From UBA4285 sp050944355 (lineage in GTDB: Bacteria; Bacillota; Clostridia; Lachnospirales; Lachnospiraceae): DNA of 49,773 nucleotides. The stretch lies in assembly GCA_050944355.1 (NCBI GenBank), contig JBMNQX010000011.1:1-49773 (forward strand), read 5' to 3'. The translations under genes were made by a program, and so were the position numbers. The number at the start of each line of letters is the position of its first letter. Position 1 is the stretch's first letter. Below, piece after piece: positions 42,155-49,380 of the stretch. The notes beneath the pieces were generated by a model. That model worked only from the letters and a program-made list of their open reading frames with translations, ran no database searches and was not told the DNA's origin.

Positions 42155-43480
42155 GTGTTGTACGAAACCGCCGGACAGAAAGAAAAACTGATAGTGACCG
42201 CCGTCGCGGCGGAAGAGACGCCCGCTGTGCTGCACTCGCTCGAAGAACTCTCGAGCCTGGCAGACACGGCGGGTGCTGTTGTCGTGGGACAGCTCCTGCA
42301 GCTGCGCCCATCGCCCGACCCGGGAACATACCTTGGCAGCGGAAAAATCGAAGAGCTGCGCGATCTGATTGAGAGCACCGGCGCGACCGGCGTGCTCGCC
42401 GACGACGAACTGTCGCCCGCGCAGATGAAAAATCTGGAGGACGCTCTGAACTGCAAGGTCATCGACCGCACGATTCTGATCCTCGATATCTTTGCCGCCC
42501 ACGCGACGACGAGTGAAGGCAAAGTGCAGGTCGAGTGCGCCCAGCTGAAATACCGCCTGACCCGCCTGTCCGGGTTCGGGACCGAGCTCTCGCGTCTGGG
42601 AGGCGGCATCGGAACCAGAGGTCCTGGCGAGAAAAAACTTGAGAATGACAGGCGTGTGATCCGCGACAGACTGGCAAGGCTGAACCGGGAGCTGAAATCG
42701 ATCGAAGAACACCGCGGGCTGACGCGCTCGAAGCGGGAAGGCGCCGGCCTTCTCTCGGCGGCCATTGTCGGTTACACCAACGCGGGCAAGTCGACGCTGC
42801 TCAATTATCTGACCGGCGCCGGCGTCTTGTCCGAGGACAAGCTGTTCGCGACGCTTGACCCCACGACGCGGCGGCTGGATCTGCCTGACGGCGAAAAGAT
42901 ATTGCTGACCGACACGGTCGGCTTTATAAGCAAACTGCCGCATCATCTGATTGAGGCGTTCAAGAGTACGCTCGAAGAAGCGCGGTACGCTGATTTCCTG
43001 ATTCACGTCGTCGATGTCACAGATCCCGAAGCCGATCTCCACATGGATGTCGTGTACCGGACGCTCGCCGATCTCGGCGTCACGGGAAAGCCGGTCATCA
43101 CGCTTTTCAACAAGTGCGACACCGCGAGATCCGCCGGACAGGAGATCTTTGCAGGCCGGCCGGGACTGCTGCACAGGATCGACACGCGGGCGGACAAGAC
43201 ATTTTTCATCTCGGCAAAGACAGGGGACGGAATCGGCGAATTCCTGAGCGGACTTGAGCAGCTGGTGCGCGGCTCGCGCAGGGAAGTCGACTGTATCCTC
43301 CCGTACAGCCGGACGGCGCTGGTCAGTGAAATCCGCACCGGCGGCGGGGAGATTCTGAGCGAAGAATACAAAGAAGACGGAATCCATCTGCGCGCCAATG
43401 TTTCGGCGCGAATGGCCGGACTTCTCATGAAAGCGGATATACGGAAAGGCAGAAAAAATGATTCTGATAGCGGCGGCTGA
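42155..43480 (+). CDS. hflX: Ribosome-associated GTPase HflX
   Basis: HflX splits stalled ribosomes and binds GTP. No ATG is available in frame; GTG 42155, one base after the icd stop, is the best start, with GGAGG (42138-42142) inside icd at slightly long spacing; TTG 42158 is an alternative. This gives 441 residues. The N-terminal HflX domain has PGTYLGSGKIEELR, the glycine-rich linker GGGIGTRGPGEKKLENDRR precedes the G domain, and G1 is VGYTNAGKSTLLNYLTG, G3 DTVGFISKLPHHLIEAF, G4 NKCD. It is translationally coupled to icd and overlaps folA by 23 bases. Confidence 0.93.
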   Translation: MLYETAGQKEKLIVTAVAAEETPAVLHSLEELSSLADTAGAVVVGQLLQLRPSPDPGTYLGSGKIEELRDLIESTGATGVLADDELSPAQMKNLEDALNCKVIDRTILILDIFAAHATTSEGKVQVECAQLKYRLTRLSGFGTELSRLGGGIGTRGPGEKKLENDRRVIRDRLARLNRELKSIEEHRGLTRSKREGAGLLSAAIVGYTNAGKSTLLNYLTGAGVLSEDKLFATLDPTTRRLDLPDGEKILLTDTVGFISKLPHHLIEAFKSTLEEARYADFLIHVVDVTDPEADLHMDVVYRTLADLGVTGKPVITLFNKCDTARSAGQEIFAGRPGLLHRIDTRADKTFFISAKTGDGIGEFLSGLEQLVRGSRREVDCILPYSRTALVSEIRTGGGEILSEEYKEDGIHLRANVSARMAGLLMKADIRKGRKNDSDSGG

Positions 43481-43952
43481 TAAAAACTGGGGCATCGGAA
43501 GAGACGGGGAACTGCTCGTGAAAATCCCCGAGGATCAGAAATTTTTCCGGGACGAGACAAAGGGCAAGGTGATCATTCTCGGCCACAGGACGCTTCAGAC
43601 CTTCCCGAACGGCCTGGCGCTTAAGGGCCGTGACAACATCATCCTCTCGCACGACAGAGGACTGCGAGTGAAAGACGCGGCGGTCGTTCATTCGGTCGAT
43701 GAGGCGAGATCACTTGTCAGCGACTTGCCGGACACGGACGTATACGTGGTCGGCGGCGCGAGCATTTACAGACAATTTCTGCCGTACTGCACGGCAGCCG
43801 ACATCACCCGCGTCGACTACAGTTATGACGCGGACGCGTTTATGCCGGACCTTGACGCCGACCCGGAGTGGGAAAAGGTGCGGGAGAGCGAGGAACGCAC
43901 GTATTTTGATGTGACATTTCATTACGTGCGGTATGAGCGCAGACGAGTTTAA
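43458..43952 (+). CDS. folA: Dihydrofolate reductase
   Basis: Reduces dihydrofolate to tetrahydrofolate with NADPH, supplying one-carbon carriers for the purine and thymidylate steps. The 164-residue protein has MILIAAADKNWGIGRDGELL (substrate side), KGKVIILGHRTLQTFP (NADPH) and VYVVGGASIYRQFLPYC. The acidic active-site residue is in the helix PEDQKFFRD. AAGG lies before the ATG, inside hflX. folA and the minus-strand kinase gene converge with two bases between their stop codons, and no terminator fits between them. Confidence 0.95.
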   Translation: MILIAAADKNWGIGRDGELLVKIPEDQKFFRDETKGKVIILGHRTLQTFPNGLALKGRDNIILSHDRGLRVKDAAVVHSVDEARSLVSDLPDTDVYVVGGASIYRQFLPYCTAADITRVDYSYDADAFMPDLDADPEWEKVRESEERTYFDVTFHYVRYERRRV

Positions 43953-43954
43953 AC

Positions 43955-44998
43955 TTAAGGAATCACGGATTCCAGAAGGACTGCCACCATGGCGAAAAAG
44001 AAGCAGGTCAGCATGGAAAATCCGGCGACGCCCAGAGCACGCACCAGTCTGTTTTTTGAGCGGCAAAGAGGAAGCCGGCTCTGAATGCCGCGGTAATTGA
44101 ACAAGAGCAGAATGATGCAGATTCCCAGCGCGAGCAGCGCCAGACGGTTGGCCCAGAGATCGGCGGTCCCTCTGACAGACGCGGGCTCTATGTTCAGGGC
44201 TATGCCGGCCCACGCCGTGTAGCCGAAGAGGGCTGTGATTTCTTTCCAGAGAACCCCGGACCTGAAACCCGGCAGACGATGTGAAGACGCATCTGGCACA
44301 GAAGCCGGGGCAGATGTGTCTTTCAGAGCCTCTGCGAGTTCATCTGCCGAAGCGTATCGCCTGGATGGGTCGAGCTGTGTGCAGGTCCGGATGATCGTGT
44401 CAAAATCAGATATGCGGACCGGCAGAGAATTTGTCATTTCCCTGAGGACGACGCCGAGGGCATAGATATCCGTGGCAGGCGTAGAGGCGCCGAATCCATA
44501 CTGTTCGGGCGCCGCATAGCCCTGTGTCCCTAGCAGAACCGTGTCCCTGCTTTCATCGCAGGCAAACTTGGCCGCGTTGAAGTCCAGGAGCATGGCATGG
44601 CCGTCCGGCAGAATCATGATGTTGGACGGTTTTATGTCGCGGTGAATAATTGGCGGCTTCATAGTGTGCAGATACGAAAGAATTTTACAGAGATCCAACA
44701 GAATATGACGGATGTGATCAGGTGAGAGTGAGGCGCTTTGTATCAATTCTGAGAGCGGCTCTCCGGATATATATTCCTCGATGACGGTGAGATGGCCGTC
44801 GTTTTCCGTCATACTCCTGACAGAGGGGATCCCGGGAACCGGCGTGTCCATCAGCGCGCGGAACACGTCGGCGTTATAGACGTCCATCGTCTTCTGAATA
44901 TACAGCCTGCGGGTGCTGTTGTCCTGAACCAGATAGACCTGATGCTCCGGCTGTATGGCGGTGACGATATGATACTCGGTCTGTTGATTGTCTGTCAT
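43955..44998 (-). CDS. Membrane-anchored Ser/Thr protein kinase with DFN motif
   Basis: The start is ATG 44998 (MTDNQQTEYHIV); the frame open to 45544 overlaps the divergent gene. The 347-residue protein is a eukaryotic-type kinase: the beta-3 lysine is probably Lys36 (LYIQK), HRDIKPSN lies at 119-126, and YAAPEQYG holds the APE motif (163-165). The DFG motif is DFN (139-141), and the glycine-rich loop is poorly conserved; both are common in related Firmicute kinases as I recall, so activity is still plausible. Three hydrophobic spans fill about residues 275-347, so the kinase domain is membrane-tethered at its C-terminus with no PASTA domains. It is divergent from an HTH-like gene. Confidence 0.85.
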   Translation of the reverse strand: MTDNQQTEYHIVTAIQPEHQVYLVQDNSTRRLYIQKTMDVYNADVFRALMDTPVPGIPSVRSMTENDGHLTVIEEYISGEPLSELIQSASLSPDHIRHILLDLCKILSYLHTMKPPIIHRDIKPSNIMILPDGHAMLLDFNAAKFACDESRDTVLLGTQGYAAPEQYGFGASTPATDIYALGVVLREMTNSLPVRISDFDTIIRTCTQLDPSRRYASADELAEALKDTSAPASVPDASSHRLPGFRSGVLWKEITALFGYTAWAGIALNIEPASVRGTADLWANRLALLALGICIILLLFNYRGIQSRLPLCRSKNRLVRALGVAGFSMLTCFFFAMVAVLLESVIP

Positions 44999-45061
44999 AG
45001 TTATTCTGCCTGTTCTCCGATAATTCTTAAAGTATATCATAAATCGACAGAGGGGGCTGTT

Positions 45062-45523
45062 ATGAGCGAGAAAAGAACTGAGGAGCTGATGCAGGAACTC
45101 GGCAGAACGCATTCCTCGGACTTTAAGCAGTACATGAAAAATAATGAAGAAAGCATGCTGTCCAGACAGACGGAATTTTCCACCTATATCAAGGATCTTC
45201 TGTACCGCAGACATCTGACACAGCAGGAAGTGTTCCGCAAGGCGGACATCCCGGAGCGGTACGGCTATAAGCTGCTGTCCGGCGAGAAGTACACGAAGAA
45301 GCGGGATGTCATTCTTCGGATCTGCTTTGCCGGAGGTCTCGATCTTAAACAGACGCAGAGAGCACTGGAAAAATACGGCATGCCGCAGCTGTACCCGAAA
45401 GTACCCCGCGATGCGCTGCTGATCATTTATTTTACACACCGGCCGGACAGCCTGACGGATCTCAACGAAGGGCTGCAGGCGGAAGGATTTGAACCGCTTG
45501 CCTGCTGCGGCGCGCAGGAGTAG
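45062..45523 (+). CDS. HTH-like DNA-binding protein
   Basis: ATG 45062 follows AGAGGGGG; the frame open from 44792 runs into the divergent kinase and is not used. The protein is 153 residues and soluble. Residues about 45-85 (STYIKDLLYRRHLTQQEVFR, then IPERYGYKLLSGEKY) fit an XRE-type helix-turn-helix. The C-terminal part DALLIIYFTHRPDSLTDLNE may be a dimer or sensing domain. It shares a 63-bp divergent intergenic region with the kinase, suggesting a regulator-kinase pair in which the HTH protein may be substrate or repressor. That link is inference. Confidence 0.72.
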   Translation: MSEKRTEELMQELGRTHSSDFKQYMKNNEESMLSRQTEFSTYIKDLLYRRHLTQQEVFRKADIPERYGYKLLSGEKYTKKRDVILRICFAGGLDLKQTQRALEKYGMPQLYPKVPRDALLIIYFTHRPDSLTDLNEGLQAEGFEPLACCGAQE

Positions 45524-45638
45524 CCGGTTATTTTGCCACTTCACGGGTGGGAATATATCCTGTCCGTTCCGTGTATGATGATATCAGTCATTTCATGAAG
45601 TGATGAAAAGAATACAGGGGCGGATGCCGGCAGAGAGG

Positions 45639-45669
45639 GCCTCTCTGGGGGAGAGAGGCTTGTTTTTGT
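45639..45669 (+). terminator. Terminator before the lipoprotein gene
   Basis: GCCTCTCT (45639-45646) pairs with AGAGAGGC (45652-45659), followed by TTGTTTTTG. It lies 23 bp before the lipoprotein ATG, so either it ends the HTH transcript and a promoter is hidden in the short gap, or it attenuates the lipoprotein gene. Confidence 0.65.
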
Positions 45670-45691
45670 CTGCGGGCCGCAAGGAGTGACA

Positions 45692-46711
45692 ATGAGAAAG
45701 AAAAGAATTGCATGGGCCGCAGCAGCTGTGGCAGCTGCGGGAATCGTGATGACAGGGGGACTTGCCGGATGTGGATCATCGGGCAGTGAAGGCACGGAAA
45801 AGACATCGTCGGCAGACGGAGGTTCTGCCGACACCGAGGAGTCATCGGCAGCGGATGAAACCGAAGAAACGACAGCAGCCGAGAGCATCGCTGAAGAAAC
45901 AACGGCGGCCAAGGATAAATATCAGGTCGGCGACACGGTTGAAGCAGGCGGCATGAAAATCGTTTACGCGTCGAGCGGCGTGTATACGGAGGAAAGTCAG
46001 TATCTGCAGCCGGCTGAGGGAAACCAGTACATTTATCTTGATTTCGTCTTTGAAAATGTCGGAAATCAGGACCAGTTCGTCAGTGTCTATGATTTTACCG
46101 GTTACGCGGATGACAGCGCGATAGAACAGTATTATCAGGAAGATTCGCTTTCCGCCACGCTGTCCTCAGGCAGAACGGCCGAGGGCAAGGTGATATTTGA
46201 AGTGCCGCAGGACGCGTCCGTCATCGACGTAGAGTATCAGCCGTCTTTCCTGAGCAGTGATAAAATTGTCTTTGCCTATGAAGGGGAGCAGGACTCCGGA
46301 TATCAGCCGGAAGCGTCGGCCGAGGCGACGGAAGGCGCTTTCAATCCGGGGGACACGGCGGAATCGGATACTATGATCATTCACTATGATTCCTGCGAGA
46401 CGGATACGAGCTATTCAGAGTACTTCGCCCCGAAAGACGGATATCATTATGCGACGCTTACCTTTACGTTTGAGAACACGGGCGATCAGGACCTGTTTGT
46501 GTCGGCATCTGATTTCAATGCTTTTGCCGACGGCTCGGCACTGGAAATGACCTATTTTCGCGATGATATGCTTTCGGCGACAATTTCCACAGGCCGGACG
46601 GCAACCGGAACGGTGACATTTGAGGTTCCGGACGGAGCAAGTGTTGTTGAGGCGGAGTACCTGTCGAACTACTGGACGTCGGATCATATTGTTTTTTCGA
46701 TCACAGAGTGA
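45692..46711 (+). CDS. Lipoprotein with two DUF4352-like domains
   Basis: A 339-residue secreted lipoprotein. ATG 45692 follows AAGGAG. The signal peptide RIAWAAAAVAAAGIVMTGG ends in the lipobox LAGC with Cys27. A Ser/Thr/Glu-rich spacer (28-75) follows. Two homologous immunoglobulin-like domains, about 77-197 and 217-339, share YQVGDTV/FNPGDTA starts, FENVGNQDQFVS/FENTGDQDLFVS cores and LSSGRTAEGKVIFEVP/ISTGRTATGTVTFEVP ends, which is a recent-looking internal duplication. Such domains occur in surface lipoproteins of unknown function. It is a single gene between the terminators at 45639 and 46754. Confidence 0.82.
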   Translation: MRKKRIAWAAAAVAAAGIVMTGGLAGCGSSGSEGTEKTSSADGGSADTEESSAADETEETTAAESIAEETTAAKDKYQVGDTVEAGGMKIVYASSGVYTEESQYLQPAEGNQYIYLDFVFENVGNQDQFVSVYDFTGYADDSAIEQYYQEDSLSATLSSGRTAEGKVIFEVPQDASVIDVEYQPSFLSSDKIVFAYEGEQDSGYQPEASAEATEGAFNPGDTAESDTMIIHYDSCETDTSYSEYFAPKDGYHYATLTFTFENTGDQDLFVSASDFNAFADGSALEMTYFRDDMLSATISTGRTATGTVTFEVPDGASVVEAEYLSNYWTSDHIVFSITE

Positions 46712-46753
46712 GCAGGTGCTGATGCGCGTGTGTAATCGTATTACTAAGGCTGG

Positions 46754-46783
46754 CTCCTGCGCTGCAACGGCGCAGGAGTTTTT
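46754..46783 (+). terminator. Terminator after the lipoprotein gene
   Basis: CTCCTGCGC (46754-46762) pairs with GCGCAGGAG (46770-46778), followed by TTTTT. Confidence 0.85.
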
Positions 46784-46805
46784 GCGGTCATTGCGGAATT
46801 TGTTC

Positions 46806-46834
46806 TTGACACGAATGATTCGACCTGTTATTAT
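46806..46834 (+). promoter_or_regulatory. infC operon promoter
   Basis: Perfect -35 TTGACA (46806-46811), 17-bp spacer, TATTAT (46829-46834). Start near 46841. Confidence 0.8.
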
Positions 46835-46840
46835 TTCACT

Positions 46841-47013
46841 GTTGTCAAAACGAAGCAGAGTTATCCACTCTCACCTGAGCACCTATAACTGCGGTTTTCC
46901 CGCACCGGTGACTTGGCGTTGATATTTGATGAGGCCCTCAGGGGCATTTGTCATGATGTGGATGAACTTGCGGTTCATCTTTTTTTTTGATTTTCTTGCA
47001 GGAGGAAAATACG
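46841..47013 (+). promoter_or_regulatory. infC-rpmI-rplT leader with intrinsic attenuator
   Basis: The leader is about 170 nt. GATGAAC (46961-46967) pairs with GTTCATC (46973-46979), followed by nine T, a textbook terminator placed just before the infC ribosome binding site. Upstream hairpins (GCGG...CCGC, GGCCC...GGGGC at about 46933-46945) could be the alternative fold. In Bacillus this operon is controlled by L20-dependent attenuation, so the same feedback is likely here. The leader also contains CATTTGTCAT (46945-46954). Confidence 0.75.
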
Positions 47014-47592
47014 ATTACGGGCGACAATTACGGTAGAAGAGATGACAGGAAGGGAAACCAGATCAATGGGGACATCCGGGACCCGCAGATTCGTGTCATC
47101 GGTACAGCTGGACAGCAGCTCGGAGTGATGACTCCGGCTGAGGCGATGAAGCTGGCAGAGGAGGAAGGCGTTGAGCTTGTCAAGGTCGCACCTCTCGCAA
47201 AGCCCCCGGTATGCAAACTGATCGATTACGGGAAGTTCCGTTATGAAATGACCCGCAAAGAGAAGGAAGCTCGCAAGAACCGCAAAGTCATTGAAGTAAA
47301 GGAAATCCGGCTTTCTGTCAACATTGACACCAATGATCTGAACACGAAAGTCAACAGCGCGCGCAGGTTTCTGGAAAAGGGAAATCGTGTCAAGGTAACG
47401 CTTCGTTTCCGCGGCAGAGAGATGGCGCATGTGAATGATAATATGCACATCCTCACAGACTTTGCCGCCAAGCTTGACGACATCAGTGAGGTTGTCAAGC
47501 CCCCGAAGATGGAAGGCAGAAGTATGTCACTGTTTTTAGCGGCGAAAAGCAAAGACTCCGGAAAGAAGAAAAAGCAGGAACCGTTAGAATAA
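47014..47592 (+). CDS. infC: Translation initiation factor IF-3
   Basis: IF3 keeps ribosomal subunits apart and checks the start codon. The start is ATT at 47014: AGGAGG (47000-47005) lies eight bases upstream and the protein then begins ITGDNYGRR, while no ATG is available with a ribosome binding site. A rare start codon is the known means by which IF3 limits its own synthesis. The protein is 192 residues. The N-domain has RVIGTAGQQLGVMTPAEAM and the C-domain VKEIRLSVNIDTNDL and VTLRFRGREMAH. It leads the rpmI-rplT operon behind an attenuator. Confidence 0.95.
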   Translation: MTGDNYGRRDDRKGNQINGDIRDPQIRVIGTAGQQLGVMTPAEAMKLAEEEGVELVKVAPLAKPPVCKLIDYGKFRYEMTRKEKEARKNRKVIEVKEIRLSVNIDTNDLNTKVNSARRFLEKGNRVKVTLRFRGREMAHVNDNMHILTDFAAKLDDISEVVKPPKMEGRSMSLFLAAKSKDSGKKKKQEPLE

Positions 47593-47612
47593 TTGCAAGC
47601 AGGAGGGTTATT

Positions 47613-47810
47613 ATGCCAAAGGTAAAGACAAAAAGAGCAGCAGCCAAGCGCTTCAAGATGACCGGTACAGGTAAGCTGAAGAGGATGAAGGCATATAAGA
47701 GCCATATTCTCACAAAGAAGTCCACAAAGAGAAAGAGAAATTTACGTCACGCGGCTATGACCGATGCTACGAACGTTAAGACGATGAAGAAGATCATGCC
47801 GTATCTTTGA
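47613..47810 (+). CDS. rpmI: 50S ribosomal protein L35
   Basis: A 65-residue basic protein of the large subunit. MPKVKTKRAAAKRFKMTGTG and KSHILTKKSTKRKRNLR are the L35 signature. AGGAGG precedes the ATG at good distance. It is the middle gene of infC-rpmI-rplT. Confidence 0.97.
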   Translation: MPKVKTKRAAAKRFKMTGTGKLKRMKAYKSHILTKKSTKRKRNLRHAAMTDATNVKTMKKIMPYL

Positions 47811-47841
47811 TTTGAGATTGGCTGACAGGAGGATTTGAGAA

Positions 47842-48198
47842 ATGGCAAGAATTAAAGGCGGATTAAACGCAAAGAAAAGACATAACAGAGTTCTGAAGCT
47901 CGCAAAAGGCTATAAGGGTTCCAGAAGCAAGCACTACAGAGTTGCAAAGCAGTCTGTCATGAGAGCGCTGAATTCTTCCTTCGCCGGAAGAAAGCAGAGA
48001 AAGAGAGACTTCCGCAGTCTCTGGATCGCCCGCATCAATGCAGCTGCCCGTATCAACGGACTTTCCTACAGCAAGTTTATGTATGGCCTGAAGGCGTCGA
48101 ACATCGACCTCAACCGCAAGGTTTTGGCTGACATGGCCGTAAACGATCCGGAAGGATTCGCAAAGCTGGCTGAAACGGCCAAGGCAAAGCTTGCATAA
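47842..48198 (+). CDS. rplT: 50S ribosomal protein L20
   Basis: A 118-residue basic protein that binds 23S rRNA early in assembly and can repress its own operon through the leader. MARIKGGLNAKKRHNRVLKL and RDFRSLWIARINAAARING are typical. AGGAGG precedes the ATG. It ends at the terminator at 48224-48256. Confidence 0.97.
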   Translation: MARIKGGLNAKKRHNRVLKLAKGYKGSRSKHYRVAKQSVMRALNSSFAGRKQRKRDFRSLWIARINAAARINGLSYSKFMYGLKASNIDLNRKVLADMAVNDPEGFAKLAETAKAKLA

Positions 48199-48223
48199 GT
48201 TTATCGGATATAGAAAATGATTT

Positions 48224-48256
48224 CGTCAGTCGGAGTATTCCGGCTGACGTTTTTTA
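48224..48256 (+). terminator. Terminator of the infC operon
   Basis: CGTCAG(T)CGGA (48224-48234) pairs with TCCG(G)CTGACG (up to 48249), followed by TTTTTT. Confidence 0.88.
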
Positions 48257-48348
48257 TTATTTATTTTGCAGGATCATGCTTATTTCTGACTGATACAAAA
48301 GGGAAAACTGTTTGCTTTTCAATCTGAGTTCCGACTTTTCCGACAGTG

Positions 48349-48378
48349 TTGAATGACAGTAATATCGTGTGCTATAAG
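48349..48378 (+). promoter_or_regulatory. Promoter of the phosphodiesterase-family gene
   Basis: TTGAAT (48349-48354), 18-bp spacer ending in TGC, TATAAG (48373-48378), an extended -10. Confidence 0.55.
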
Positions 48379-48434
48379 AAAAAACACAGACAAACTGTGA
48401 AAGGAATTGAGCGTGAAATGAAAAAGGCAGCAGC

Positions 48435-49184
48435 ATGAAAAAGTTAATCGTCATGTCCAATGACGAGATGGTCGAAGAGGATCTGGCCATTTTGAGACAG
48501 ATGGAGCCGCTTGAGCCGCTGTTTCAGGAATGTGCCATGGTGAAGCACGTCCGGACGGTCTATCCTTCTGTAACATACCCGTGTCATGTGAGTATCGCTT
48601 CCGGATGCTATCCGGATAAAACCGGTGTGGTGAGCAATGAGGCTGTGACTCCGGGGAACTGCAGCCCGAAGCCATGGCATTGGTTTCATGATTCTGTAAA
48701 ATGCAAAGATATTTTTGACGCCGCGAAAGCTGCGGGGCTTTCCGCTCAGATTTACCTGAAAGATCCGGACGATCAGGACACTGTCGTGAAAGTCCGGAAT
48801 GTCCTTGACCATCTGGTGGAACGGGGCGTTTACGGAATTGAGCGGTATTACATCAGAGAGCAGGCAGAACAGGAAGAACTTCTGAAAGGCGATTTCTCAT
48901 TTGTCGTTGAAACAGACGGGTATACCTCCTTTGCGGATGACTGGCGCGAGCCGCTGGTTCATCCGATGGATCTGTCGGATTATCGCTATGGCAGGGCGAC
49001 GCATGGCCACAACCCGTCAAAGGGACCTCAGCCTCCGATGCTTCTGTGGGGACCGGGAGTGCGCCGCAGTGCTGTCCTTGAAAATTGCAACATTGTCGAT
49101 GAGGCGCCTACTTTTGCGAAAATCCTGGGGATTGAGCTGCCGGACGCCGATGGAAGATGTCTGAATGAATTGCTTGTGACATAG
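48435..49184 (+). CDS. Alkaline phosphatase/nucleotide pyrophosphatase family protein with probable internal deletion
   Basis: The 249-residue protein has the N-terminal signature of type I phosphodiesterase/NPP enzymes: TVYPSVTYPCHVSIASGCYP with candidate nucleophile Thr47 and WHWFHDSVKCKDIFDAAKA. The C-terminal part has THGHNPSKGPQPPMLLWGPG (His190, His192). Family members are near 400 residues or more. From memory, the middle section with the second metal cluster (Asp...His and the Asp-His pair) should lie between about residues 100 and 110, and it is absent: the text jumps from the early helix to KDPDDQDTVVKV. The frame is intact and the gene has a promoter, but the metal site is incomplete, so it is probably inactive or a decaying gene. 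No signal peptide. Confidence 0.7.
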   Translation: MKKLIVMSNDEMVEEDLAILRQMEPLEPLFQECAMVKHVRTVYPSVTYPCHVSIASGCYPDKTGVVSNEAVTPGNCSPKPWHWFHDSVKCKDIFDAAKAAGLSAQIYLKDPDDQDTVVKVRNVLDHLVERGVYGIERYYIREQAEQEELLKGDFSFVVETDGYTSFADDWREPLVHPMDLSDYRYGRATHGHNPSKGPQPPMLLWGPGVRRSAVLENCNIVDEAPTFAKILGIELPDADGRCLNELLVT

Positions 49185-49310
49185 TTTGTTCCGTGTGATA
49201 AAACATTCCATAATTCTATTCATGCTTTTGAGTTTTTAATAAATTACCCAACTACTCCTCCTATAACGTTACTTGATTTAAAAAAACGCGAAACAGACAC
49301 CCAGGCATTC
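49185..49310. other. Short gene-free AT-rich gap
   Basis: No ORF, repeat unit or promoter of good quality was seen between the phosphodiesterase-family gene and the terminator at 49313. Confidence 0.4.
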
Positions 49311-49312
49311 AA

Positions 49313-49348
49313 AAGCCCCGGAAGAGAAATCCTCCGGGGCTTATTTTA
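49313..49348. terminator. Strong bidirectional terminator
   Basis: AAGCCCCGGA (49313-49322) pairs with TCCGGGGCTT (49333-49342), followed by ATTTTAT on the plus strand and preceded by AAAA and A-rich sequence for the minus strand. It separates the last gene from repeat array 2. Confidence 0.8.
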
Positions 49349-49380
49349 TATCTGTGCGGAGACATAGAAAGCCACCAGAA

